DNA from: Kalaharituber pfeilii
Taxonomy: Eukaryota > Ascomycota > Pezizomycetes > Pezizales > Pezizaceae
Direction of reading: 5' to 3'
DNA length: 64,000 nt
NCBI GenBank assembly: GCA_015179045.1
Contig: WHUZ01000022.1
Coordinates: forward strand, 434,001 to 498,000
Shown: positions 21,099-32,541 of the stretch, piece by piece
How positions within the stretch are numbered: the first letter of the stretch is position 1
How the letters are laid out: each line of letters begins with the position of its first letter
Made by a program: the position numbers and the translations under genes
The notes under the pieces: model-generated
The model's input: only the letters and a program-made list of their open reading frames with translations
Told to the model about the DNA's origin: nothing
The model's database searches: none

Positions 21099-23152
21099 CA
21101 TGCACTCCAGCCGTTTCTTGACAAAACGGTCGCTAATGTACCTCTCCACAGCCTCGCAGAGACGGCAGTTGTATTTCCTCAAGATTGGATGTTTACAATG
21201 GGTACTACTGCACCGTGGATATGTCCGCTGGCGCAGAAGGTTATCAGTAGCGGCCGGAGTTTGTTTCCCGCTTTCAAGTCGTAAAAGTAACGTTATGCAA
21301 CTTAGTAAATTTGAGAAGTTAGCGGATAGGGTGTAGTTTGTCTGTACGAGGGGATGAATCGAAAATGGATACTGTGCAGTTGACGAGGCTTGCAGAATTG
21401 TGTTCATGATGATTCACACAAAAATAACCAACAATGACTTTCACGGCACCTTAACGAAATCTCGGACTAGCTTCTCGTCGATCCCGGCATTTACCTTGCC
21501 ATATTGGGAAGCGGGCGCTTATTTTTGGCCATTCGCTAATCACTCTGGGCTTAGGCTCATGCAGGCCAATACGCAGGAACCCGACATATTCAACATCCAT
21601 TGGTCGATTCATAAAGTTGCGTAAAAATGTCCCCAAAAAAACAACTGGAAAATAAAGTAAATACAGCTCTCTTTCATGAATAGGTCTCGGGATTGGTGAA
21701 TTCAGGCAGTGAAGATAACGAATATAAATCCCCGTTTTAGGCAATAATTATCCCATCGGCTCTGAGACATCCATGGATAAGAGACATGAGTGATAAGCAA
21801 TGCAACAATCAGGTTCTGTGTACCTAAATGAGGATATTTTGCTTGTCTTTGATATCCCATGATGGTAAATTATGAACAAATTTCGTGAGCCAATTTCCAA
21901 TTCTGGTGGATTGTTGGGGTTATAACAGATCATGGATCATGGCCTTAGATAGTTATCACGATGGGTGCACGTGGCTGTCCGTGAACTACTGCTAGTAGGC
22001 ATCAATGGCACCTGATGATGTTGTATTCTGTCTCGGTAACTCAACATGAGGTTAGCTTGGCCCCCAAAACTCCAATTTCATCGCGCGAGAAACGGAACGT
22101 AGTGTCTGATATGTGTTGTTTCTCGATCGGGACCATGTTACCGAAGGAACGATAGGTGATTAATTCCAATAAGTAGTACGATTGGCATATGTAGGGTTTA
22201 AAAAGTATTTCGGCAACTGTCTGAAAGTTGAGGATAGTTAGTGTCCTTAGCACGCGGTGATAACGCGAAGGTCTACACGTGAGCCAGATTAGTCCCACAG
22301 ATCAGAGCCTAGCTCACCATCGCGGAGTAGTCGCCATGGATCCAACATGATATAGTACTATAGTCACAGTATGCGAAGAGACAATTTGATATCCGAATTT
22401 GACAACAGGATGGACGATAGCTTCTGATTTCAAGTTGGATTCCGACTTTTAAGTTTTGATAACTACAGGCGGCGGTGGGTATATGTAGTGGCTAGGGAAG
22501 GTAATCCCATCTATAGGCGCATGAAAGAAATAGACGCCGCCGGCCACACTGCAATGTTTCTCAAAGCGCTGTAGATGATACCGTACAACCGCAAGTACCT
22601 CATTCGCTCCTTCGAACCTTAACGATGAGGAATTCGAACCTACCCTCTCACACCTGGGTCGTTTGCTATTACCGTAGGCAGTACGAGCCACTGGCATGTC
22701 ATGCAATTCTAGATAAGTAATCAATAAGGTAAGTAGCAACAATCGTCGAATGGCGATCACATGGCCATGAGTTATGCTTAATATGGTATGCATGGGACTA
22801 CAGTATAGCTTGGGTAGTGAATTACAAATTCGCTTGTACGCGCAAACAATATAGAACAAAGGTTTAAGTTCCTAAAATAGCCCGTTCGTACAAACTTGTA
22901 TTCGAGCCTCATGATTCTTTAACACTCGATGTGTCCCGACTTTCCCAAGTGGTCATGATCACGAGTTAACCGGATCCACCTACCGTTTAGCTGGCCGTTC
23001 AACCAGCATACGATCAGTGCCCTATGCCACCAGCCCCATGCGACCAACCAACTTCACTACTCAGATCCATCAGCACAACTTGGAATCTTACGGCCGAATC
23101 GACGCCAGCTATCACAGCCACTGTCGACCTCGAGTGGTTGGACTTCGAGCAG
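21099..23152. other. Intergenic, no gene recognised
   Basis: About 2 kb with scattered short frames. A GGTTCGAATTC motif on the minus strand near 22630 looks like a tRNA B box, but no tRNA fold could be drawn around it. Nothing else is supportable. Confidence 0.4.
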
Positions 23153-23166
23153 AATTGAGGAAGCCT

Positions 23167-23210
23167 TTTTTTTTTTTTTTTTTTTTTTTTGTCACGTGAC
23201 CCCGCGTGCA
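23167..23210 (-). mobile_element. Ultra-short LINE tail insertion (20 nt + poly-A)
   Basis: A run of about 24 T precedes only 20 nt (on the minus strand TGCACGCGGGGTCACGTGAC), the last part of an F2-type tail. A 14-bp duplication AATTGAGGAAGCCT / AATTGAGGAGGCCT (one mismatch) flanks it at 23153-23166 and 23211-23224. Confidence 0.85.
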
Positions 23211-23442
23211 AATTGAGGAGGCCTAAAAAGAACTAAAATTCCACTCCTACGAAGAATGAAGTTTCCCGAAGTAAATATTGTTCAAAAACTTAGCTGACTG
23301 AGAACCACAAATGTTTGTGGGTCTCACTGGGCGAAATCCTGTGTGTTGTTGGACTTCCTTTGATTCGCTGGTCCCGTCAAGTTTGCCGTTTTCAGGCTTT
23401 AAGGCGATATTAAGAAATATTCACGTCATGAATCCAAAAATG

Positions 23443-23492
<50 letters not shown>

Positions 23493-24330
23493 CAGTTTCA
23501 CATAACCCCGCTTGCAGCTGTCCGCCATGGCAGGGTCCCTAGACCGAAGTCCTTATGGCCCGGAGACAGGCACCTGTGTAACTACCTACAAAACCATCCC
23601 CTGTAAAAGCACACAACAATACCACGACCTCGGTGATGCGGAGGAAACACAAAGCGAAAGCCCAATCCCACAAGAGAACAATCAAGCATGAATACCCAAA
23701 TATCCCCCCAGAAAATCAAGCAGTCATGTCCCTCTCCTCCACCTCCCTCCCCTTCCCCTTTCTGTCCACCTTTGTGATTCTATCCCAGTCATACAGGCAC
23801 GAGTGGTGCCATTTGCCTGATAACCGCACCTTCGCCGGTGTTTGACTATCTGATTCTACCCCCCCTCTAAGTAGATAACAATCGAGCTAGTCTTCTTTCC
23901 CTCCCTCCTTTCTTTATTCACCAACCATCTTGCCACGACAATCCTCCCCATCTACAGGTTCGCCTTTTCCATCCAATCTCTTACTTTCCCAAGTTTCTTC
24001 ATCACTGCTATTCCGTGTACCACAACTGCTTGGCCAGATTGCGGGAGTCTTTCCTTCTGGGATGTTCTTGCTCTTGGAGATGATTTGGAGGCTTCTTTTC
24101 CTTCTACTTTGGGGGTGGGCACTGGACCCCTTTTCTGTGTTTTTGGATTGGGGAGCAGTGGACTTCATCTGGCTTTTGGTGGTGCCATTGGAGTTTGGTC
24201 AGATTTCTTTGTCGGGGGTGTGTTTGATGGAATGTGTTGAGAAACAATTGCTGCGTATGACAGCGGGTGGTGTTTCCGGTGGGATGTGTTGTGAAACTAT
24301 TACTGTGTAAGACAGTGGAGGTGGTATTTT
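23443..24330 (-). mobile_element. Half-LINE: ORF1 remnant joined to a LINE tail
   Basis: From the left: about 50 T; the F2 tail (minus strand CCTGCCATGGCGGACAGCTG); an F2-like 3' UTR (CCTGTCTCCGGGCC); then about 500 nt further an ORF1-like frame. That frame reads SDQTPMAPPKAR, SGQAVVVHGIAVMKKLGKVR and GRIVVARWLVNKERREGR, with stops. No RT or RNase H sequence lies between. A second element at 37937-38615 has the same order and spacing. Target duplications were not found; the right boundary is approximate. Confidence 0.6.
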
Positions 24331-24437
24331 TAGATCAGTCTGTGTGTTCCCTTCCTTTTGCAAAAAGCTTTTTTGCTCATCTACTTGCTAGGTACAAGTC
24401 TCCACCCCAGAGGTTGCTGCAAGTAGCATTACCAATA

Positions 24438-24610
24438 CAGTTTTCCCTTGCTATACCGGATACTCTCAGATTGCTACATCCCGCTCCCATACAAAACCCT
24501 CTTGCTATACCGGACGCACTAAGAATACCGGACCGGACAGGAATTGCCAGGCACTTACCCCCCTGTCTCCATACAAATAATATTTGCTACATATACCGGA
24601 TACACTAACA
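24438..24610. repeat. Pogo-like end repeats (CTTGCTATACCGGA)
   Basis: Three direct copies of a unit resembling TTGCTATACCGGATACACT occur at about 24448, 24491 and 24587. The first is preceded by TA-CAG as at a pogo-like terminus. No matching inverted end was found, so this is likely a rearranged remnant related to the MITE at 6567-6648. Confidence 0.5.
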
Positions 24611-25266
24611 CTGATACGTCCAATCTTGGCTACCCCACATTACATTCACCTTGCAAATGCTTACTAAACTTAACATTACATAATCAAATTTAGGCTGTCG
24701 TTGTCGATCCGCTTCCCAATTATTCGTAAAGTTATCGTCACCCTGTGCTATCGCCTGATTGTACATTAAGTACTATGTTCGACTGCAGTACTGCCCTAGT
24801 AGTCTGGTTACACTCTTGGCAGCACCCAGAGTCTGTCTGAGTATGAGAACAAGTCGGGCAGTTAGTCTGGTTGTAGTACCCTTCTACAAAGTCCCAGTGC
24901 TACACTAGTCTAGTTGCACTAACCCTAGCACTAAGCAGCTGCAATCAAACTACCTACTTACTTGATACTGTATTATTCGCCAAGGCTTGGGGAATGCTGC
25001 ACCGATATTTGACCACCCACTAACTAACGTTTTCTCTACTCCTCAACATTTTAGCCCATATCTGCCACATAACTTTATATTGAAAGATATTTGTGGAAAA
25101 AGAGTACAGAGGAATAGGCTCAGAGACGTGTGTATTCAATTCTAATGATCAATCAAGAACGGGGCTTCCAGAGCCCATATATATACAAAAACTCTATAAC
25201 ACGAAGTTGCATACAAAACCAGTGAACAGAACAGCTAAGTATTTGGACTGCCTAATATGGAATACT
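24611..25266. other. Intergenic, no feature recognised
   Basis: Non-coding sequence left of the minisatellite and the helicase duplication. Nothing recognised. Confidence 0.35.
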
Positions 25267-25412
25267 CAGTCCGGAGTGTTTGGGCCATCGCGGATGTTCG
25301 GAGTGCTTAGGCCATTGCGGATGTTCGGAGTGCTTAGGCCATCGCGGATGTTCGGATGTTTTACACACTCGGACTGTTTCGCTCGGACTGTTTCGCTCGG
25401 ACTGTTTCGCGT
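25267..25412 (+). repeat. Two adjoining minisatellites
   Basis: Three copies of a 27-bp unit (GGATGTTCGGAGTGCTTAGG-type with CCATCGC) are followed by three copies of a 14-bp unit CTCGGACTGTTTCG. No function evident. Confidence 0.85.
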
Positions 25413-25589
25413 GTGTTCGGCTCATGGTTTCTAACAATATTAGATACAAGCATATGTTATCCATTGCAAATGAGCCTCAGGCTGGTGAAAAAACACAAGT
25501 GCTTTGCACTAAGCAACCATTAGGTAATGACTGCCTAACCGTCAAATTGGGTGCCCTTTTTGCTCTACAGTACCTACTTGAAGTACTAT

Positions 25590-26405
25590 GGCCAACAACG
25601 TTAAGAATCTGTCATTTTGTTTCAGGAAATACGGGACATTGCACAAGATGTAAGTTGAAAGCCCTGGGACCTACTTTTATTTTTTAATCCTTTTTTGTTC
25701 GGACATCAAATTTTTACTTGATATCCTGGCAATATTTTTTTTTTTTTTTTTTTTTTTTTTATTATCAGGTAACCCTGCTGCGCTGTCCCAACTTTGCTGT
25801 CTCAACAGTAGTTGTGTCACCGACCGGGATTCACATGTCTAGAATTGCGTCATGTGAATTTGTTTGATATGGCGAAATCAATATCCAAAGCTTGCAGAAT
25901 TGGTGCCTAAGCGTGCAAGGAACCACTGAAAATATAAAGTTATCAAAGGTACCAAGCTCTGCATGCAAGTAATCTTCAACTTCCTTCGCTGGATTCATTT
26001 GCTTATTTTCCAGTGCTTGGCAATATGTAGGATTGATGCAAGCGAACCACTTAATATACGATCTATATGTATGTATGCATGTATCTATGGGATATTAGGA
26101 CTGCGGGCCTGACGGTCGATCCCCGTGGGTTCCCGAGTTTACTATTCGGCGTCACCATGGATAGCTGAATAAGTTGCTTTTGCTAGTCGTTTAAATAACT
26201 ATTATGAGACTTCTGTCAGGACGTATATCATACCCCCCCTTTGGCCTTCTCCACTTGAACCGCGCTCTGCTCCCGATTATTCGGCTTTCACTGTGCGGTT
26301 AGATTTGTTTCTGGGCCCCAAACTCCCTCGTCTCGTAGTGTCAACACTTATATTTTCGACGGCATTACATTAGTTGGTCAAAAATCGGCTCTCAGAAGCA
26401 ATATC
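25590..26405 (+). promoter_or_regulatory. Upstream region shared by both helicase copies
   Basis: It aligns with 50240-51130 through blocks such as ATTTTGTTTCAGGAAATAC, GATATGGCGAAATCAATA and TGCGGGCCTGAC. Conservation of about 0.8 kb upstream of both start codons shows that the duplication carried the promoter. Copy 1 alone has a T-tract with a LINE-like GGTAACCCTGC motif at 25737-25780, so a tail insertion probably entered this promoter after the duplication. Confidence 0.6.
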
Positions 26406-29400
26406 ATGCCCCGAAAGAAATCGTGCGTCAGCTCACTGCTTCCTCCCATCCCTTCCTTCATTTGAGCGTTGCACTACGGCATCTAACTTGAGGCTATGTA
26501 GATCCGGCAAACAACCGGAGCAGTCTACCCGACAACCGCAATCCACCAAAAATACAAAACAAGAAACAAAACCGCAATCTAACGCAAAACCGCAATCCAG
26601 CCAGAAACCGCAACCTAGTCCAAAGAAGACTCAACCCAATGCAGGTCCTTCAACCTGGCAACTACCTATAGCTAGCACCGAGAAGGCTGTGTGCCGTATG
26701 TTCTACATCCTCGGAATCTGCCACCTAGGAACACAATGTAAAAACTCTCACGACCAAACTGTGGCCCATGCAGTCCCGGGCCCCCCCCGGGTCTCTGTTT
26801 TCCAAACAGCCCCTGCTGCCCCAAGACCTCCCGCGGTCCCAAAAGCCCCAGTGGTACCAAGACCCCTTGCAGTCCCAAAAGCCCCCGTGGTCCCACCAGC
26901 CATTCGATTCCACGGCATCGACGCCGAGACTCTTTACCGCATCTGGAGTAAGCTTCTGGATCCTACCGGAGGAAGCGCCGGAGGCGTGGCCACCAGCCGC
27001 AACAAAAAGGGAAAACAAAAACTTCCCAAGAGCCTCAACTTCAACCAAACGGAGGAATTCCTGGCTACCGCGCTGCAAATTCTTCGAATTGGTAGCAGAG
27101 AGACCGTGGAACAGCTCATCCGCAGCTTGGGCTCGGAAGCCGGCCTGCATCGCATCCAGCAATTTCAGGAAGCCGTGATCAATTCGTCGGGGCACGAAGC
27201 AGTAATGCACTCATTTACGCTGCATTGCATCCCGTTCGTACAGATTCTGGCGCATGAGAAAATGCACGACGCGTTGGCTCCCAAGCAGGTAATTGCGAAG
27301 TTGTTCAAATGCGTTTTGGGGGGTAAGAAGCACACGCGTGGGAGGGCGTTCTTTCTTCGGGTAATGCAAGGTCTCGAGCACGCTCATGCGGCGGGAGGGA
27401 GCATTATGACCGACGATGCGTTGTATGCGGTGGCATCGGCGATGTTCAACACGCTGGACTTGAATCAGGGGGTGCTGGTGCCGCAGGAGTTCAGGGACCT
27501 CGCTCTTCGTCTCCAGAAGGTTATTTCCCGTTCAGCCACTGTTACCAGTGACACGACCATCTCTGCGCAGCACGAGATCGCACGCATCAAAGCACTCCTT
27601 AGGATCGACAATCCGACCCCGGGGAACGCCGTCAGTCCAACTATCGCAAGCACTACAGTAATACAGACCACCCATCCGACTCCAGGCACGGTCATCAGTC
27701 CAACTACCGCACCCACCAAAGTGCTCCGAACCACCAATCCGACTCCAGTAACCGTCGTCAGTCCAACTATCGCACGCATCCATGATGTCTTCCACACTGC
27801 CAATTCGACTCCGCGTACCGCCGTCAGTCAGCCAATCCAGTTTCACCATAGAGTTGTTTCGCAACCAGATGTCGATTTCCCTGGACATCTCTCTCTTGAA
27901 GGCCCGCGACATGACAACGACCACGCCGATATCGCAAAAATTGAGGTGTTACCCACGATAGATGAAATCCTCTCATACCGAAATCCGTTCCTTCCGCAGC
28001 GTTCCCTCGATTATCCTCACCACTGTCAAGGCATCTCACGCGTGCTGGACTTTCAGTTCCGGCTATTGAGGGAGGATACTGCTGGACAGATTCGCGATGC
28101 CCTCAAGATAGTGCTGGATGAGTGGGATGATTTAGTTGTACAGCAAGCAAATCGAGCCGCTACAAGTTCAAACAGCCCACAATGTAAAGTGCTCGATACG
28201 CGAATCTTTATTCATACAAACCCGAGAGTTGAAAGTGTGAGGTGCTCGAACCGTGAGGGCATCATGCTTGTGGTAAGCCTTGACCAGCCTTCTAACGTAC
28301 AGGGTGTCAATTTAACGCAGCGGAGGGAATGGTGGGAAGCAACGAAATCCCTGTCTTCGGGTTCCCTCCTTTGCATGGTAGACTGCGAAAAGAGGGCGAC
28401 ATTCATGGTTGTCTCTGAACGGATTGTGGCTGCCACTGAACAGAGGCGTGAGAACACAGGTACTGAACCTGCAGACTCAAACCCGAGTGTCGCACGAGGC
28501 CCGAAACTGGACCTAACCAGTAACAGTAAACGCGCGTACATCACCCTGCGATTGGTGAAGAACATCATACACAGCGACATCGACACCATCTTCACGGTTG
28601 ACACCACTGGAGTGCAAAAAGCGCTCGTCGAGTTTCCCAATTTCCTCTTCGTCTCCTTCGACCCCATTCTGCGGTCCCTGCAGTCAGTCTCCAGGCATAA
28701 GAAACTGCCATTTCAGCAATGGCTTGCACCGTCGCCCGTGATTGGGTATCCTGCGGATCCTCGTTCAGAACAATATGTAAAACTTCCTCCTCCACGGTAC
28801 ATGACACAACCGGGAGTGAAGTTGAACCTGGATAGCATTTCGAAGCGTGGCTATAGTTTGCGTTATTCACTCACTAAGCAATTGACAGTGGCGCAGCTGC
28901 AGGAGGCAACTACCCTGGACCCTGGGCAATGTGAGGCGTTGCTGGCGAGTTTGAGCAGAGAGCTGGCATTAATACAGGGGCCCCCGGGCACCGGAAAGTC
29001 GTACCTGGGTGTTCGGCTGGTGAAGGTTCTGCTTGCAAATAGAGCAACAACTGGCATAGGGCCAATTATCTGCGTGTAAGTGCACTCCCGTGAGATTTCC
29101 AAGTGCAGATTCCCCGAAATGCGTGGCTAATATTATGTTTCTTGTGAAGATGCTACACCAATCACGCATTGGACCAGTTTCTTGAGAATCTGCTCAATGA
29201 GGGAGTCGCGAATATAATCCGTATCGGCAGCCGCTCACAATCGCCCCGGATTGCCGCCCTATCCCTTCATAATGCTCTACAAAACTTCCCCCGAGCGCCT
29301 ACGCCAGAGCGTCGTGCAGTATTTAGTACTTTGAAGAACTTGCACAAGATCGAGAGAGCCATCGAGGGCACAAGCACCCAGCTTCTTCAACTGTCTAACC

Positions 29401-31623
29401 CAGAATATTTAAAGTACTTCCTGGAAAGCACGTACCCGTCGGCGTTCTCAGAGATCTTTAACACGGTGGACGATGAGGGATTCGAACGCGTATTAAGAGG
29501 TGCGCGCCGTGATGACAAGCACCTCCTCAACGAGTGGCTCGCGGGTCGTTTAAATACCCGGAGTGTCACGCTTCAGACAAATCGTCCTCTTGCCATACTC
29601 CGCAAAACCAGTGTCCTTGCATTGTCAGAAGTAGAGCGGCGTAGGCTCCTAGACTGCTGGCAACAGGAGATGAAATCTCAGAGCACTGAGTATCTTATAG
29701 AAGCCGCCTTCGACCACGACGCGCAGCGACAGCTCCTAAACTCCCAACACCAAGCGCAAGACCGGCGGTGCCTCCAAGCAGCTCATGTCATCGGCGTCAC
29801 GACAACCGGGCTCGCGTTGAATGCCGACCTCATCAGGTCTCTGGACGCCAAGGTGCTGATTTGCGAGGAGGCCGCAGAGGTGTTAGAAGCTCATATTCTA
29901 ACTGCACTGATCCCGACAATGGAGCACGCGATCCTCATCGGAGACCACTTGCAGCTCCGTCCGCAGATCACAAAGTACGATTTTGACGTCGAGAACCCGC
30001 GGGGCGGCACGGCGTATGGACTTAATACATCGTTGTTTGAGAGGATGGTGGAGGTGGAGCGATATGGCGGAAAGCGGTTCCCAATTGCGAAGCTCGACAC
30101 ACAAAGAAGAATGCACCCTTCCATTGCCAACCTTGTACGCAACACCTTGTATCCAGACCTCAAGGACGACCTGTCGACAGCCAACCATCCTATGGTCACT
30201 GGAATGGCAAAACGTCTCTTTTGGATGGACCATAGGAACCCAGAAGAAGGTGATGACAATCGGCAGCTGCAGGGGTCAACGTCGTATGCGAACCCGTGGG
30301 AGGCCGATATGGTTGTGGGCCTAGTTCAACATTTAGCTCGGCAGGGCACTTACAAGAGTAGAGATATTGCGGTATTATCACCGTACTTGGGACAATTGTC
30401 GATTCTGAAGAAGAGGTTGGCATCGACATTTGAGGTTGTTGTTGGGGAACGAGATCAGGAGCAGCTGGACGAGATGATTGCAGCAGGACATCTGGAGGCT
30501 GAGTCGACGCAATTTGTCAAGAGAGGAGATTTGTCGAGTGAGGTTAGGGTTGCTACAGTGGATAATTTTCAGGTGTTTTGATTGCCCCTTTATTTTAGTG
30601 TCAAAGACATACCCTAACACGATTCTTGCAGGGTGAAGAGGCAAAAGTTATCGTCATTTCGCTTGTGAGGAGCAACAACAAGAACAAGTGCGGTTTCCTG
30701 AAGACAAAAAACAGAATTAATGTTCTCCTAAGGTCAGTAGTGTTCCTACTTTACCCCTTCCGTCAATACTGCAAGGTAGTTCTTAACATACGGAACACGA
30801 GCTGACATGTATATCTACTAGTCGTGCGAAAGAGGGAATGTACATTATCGGAAATGCCGACACCTGTGGTAGAGTTCCCATGTGGAATGAGATAATCTCT
30901 ATGCTGGAGCAAGGGCGCAACATCGACCGCCAACTCCAAATTTGTTGCCCTCGCCATCCAAGATTTCCTATCTTTGTCGAGGATCCCCAAGATTTCAGCC
31001 GCTTCTCACCCGAAGGCGGCTGCATTGAGAAGTGCCAGTGGTTCCTAAGCTGCGGCCATCCGTGCGTCAAGAATTGCCACTCGGAGCTTCTGCACCAGAC
31101 CACAAAGTGTCAGGTGCGGTGCAACAAATTGTTCGAGTACTGCCGTCACGCGTGCCCAAATAAGTGCGGGGAGCCCTGTGGTGACTGCAACAAAAAGGTA
31201 AAAGGAGTCCCGTTGCCATGCGGTCATGTCCCGAAAAAGCTGCTGTGCCACCAGTTGCTGGATCTGCCAGAGGTCTGGTGCCCAGTGCTAATCCAGAGGA
31301 AACTGGAGCGGTGCGGACACACGGCCATGGTCCCCTGTTCAGAGAACCCGACTCGATACCGATGCAAAATGCAGTGTTGGGGCATATTACCATGCCGGCA
31401 CTGGTGCATGTCGGAGTGCTGGGTTTGCAGCGGGAATGTTCACGGCCCATGCCTCGCGCTCTGCGGGCGGAAACATACGGCCTGTGCTCACATTTGCGAA
31501 GACCCTTGCCACGGCGCAGAACAGTGTCCTCCGTGCAACTGTGCCACCACGGTTGCCCCGTTCATGACTGGGCCGAGCCAATCAGTATCCTATGAAGGTC
31601 ATCAGTGGTACAACATTAACTAG
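26406..31623 (+). CDS. CCCH + UPF1-like helicase + NFX1-type zinc-finger protein, copy 1
   Basis: Five exons: 26406-26422, 26502-29075, 29150-30572, 30632-30732 and 30822-31623, giving 1638 residues. All introns are GT-AG and 59-89 nt; branch points are visible in several. A basic Q/S/K-rich N-terminus precedes a CCCH finger (C70, C79, C85, H89). Superfamily-1 motifs follow: Walker A GPPGTGKS 832-839; VCYTNHALDQFLE 864-876; EEAAE near 1103; GDHLQLRPQ near 1128; QRRMHPS near 1182; VDNFQGEEAKVIVIS across the exon 3/4 junction; NRINVLLSRAKEGMY across exon 4/5. The last ~250 residues are Cys/His-rich (CGHPC, CGEPCGDC, CGHVPKKLLC), as in NFX1-type fingers. Relatives (animal ZNFX1, fission yeast Hrr1) work in RNA silencing and RNA surveillance. 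A similar role here is inference. A LINE starts one base after the stop codon. Confidence 0.88.
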
Positions 31624-32303
31624 GTTTTTTTTTTTTTTTTTTTTTTACTATCATTACTCATGTGCTGCCCTGTGGGCTATGACGAGATTAGTTACCTAGA
31701 AGATAAAGGAAATAAAATAGAACATAACCAACAAGTAGAAGATAAATAAAACTCAAGGAGAATTATCTCTGTCCACCTCAACTTAAAGTGTCCCTTCCCC
31801 CTCGCCTATGGCAGCGGGCCTGTATACCGCTTCCAACCCCCCGGCCATTTCCTCCTCCACTCCTCGCATTTGTGCATGTATGTCGCTGTTTCCTCCTCCT
31901 CCTCTTCACATCACCTACATTCTGGGCTGTCCGCCTTGCCCACTTTGTGCCTCCACACCCCCTCGTGTGGACCCTCAGGCCTTCTCCTCCCAGGAGGCCT
32001 GCCAGAGTGCGCGCCGTAACCCTAGTCTCTGCAGCGGTCAGTCTGTTCCTTTCCGGGGTTCGCTGTGCCTTGGCCGCCTTGCGTCTCCTCGCCTCGCCCA
32101 CGGCCTCATGCTGGTAAGGTAGAAAGCCTCCAACTTTTGCCGCCTTATCCGCCTCTTAGTTACCTCTTAGTCCCTTATCTCTCTTGACCCACATTATCGC
32201 CATGTCCAGGCCTCATCATGCTATCCTTCCTTCCCAGGCACTCCTGCACATCCAGCTGGCTCCATACGGGGCTGGCCTTCCCTCCGCAATCTTCTTCAGT
32301 CTG

Positions 32304-32339
<36 letters not shown>

Positions 32340-32541
32340 CACGTAACCCCGCATACAGGCTACCAGCCTATGGCAGGGACCCGTATACCCGGGTTAGTCT
32401 GGTTAAAGCAGCTGCCTATCTACACTACGTACCGCTTGGTACACAACGTACCCTCCGGCCCTTCAGCTAGCCCAGATCGAGGCTGGTGAACCAAACCTCG
32501 ACTGGGTTGCCCTCTAGCCCCTCCTGCTTCCACCCTTTCTC

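Noticed and set aside
22600..22740. Possible tRNA or tRNA-derived SINE (GGTTCGAATTC B-box on the minus strand)
   Set aside because: No 7-bp acceptor stem, T-stem or anticodon arm can be folded around the motif, and no A-box lies at the right distance.
31788..32122. Plus-strand proline/cysteine-rich frames
   Set aside because: They are the antisense of the GC-rich F1 LINE coding region on the minus strand.
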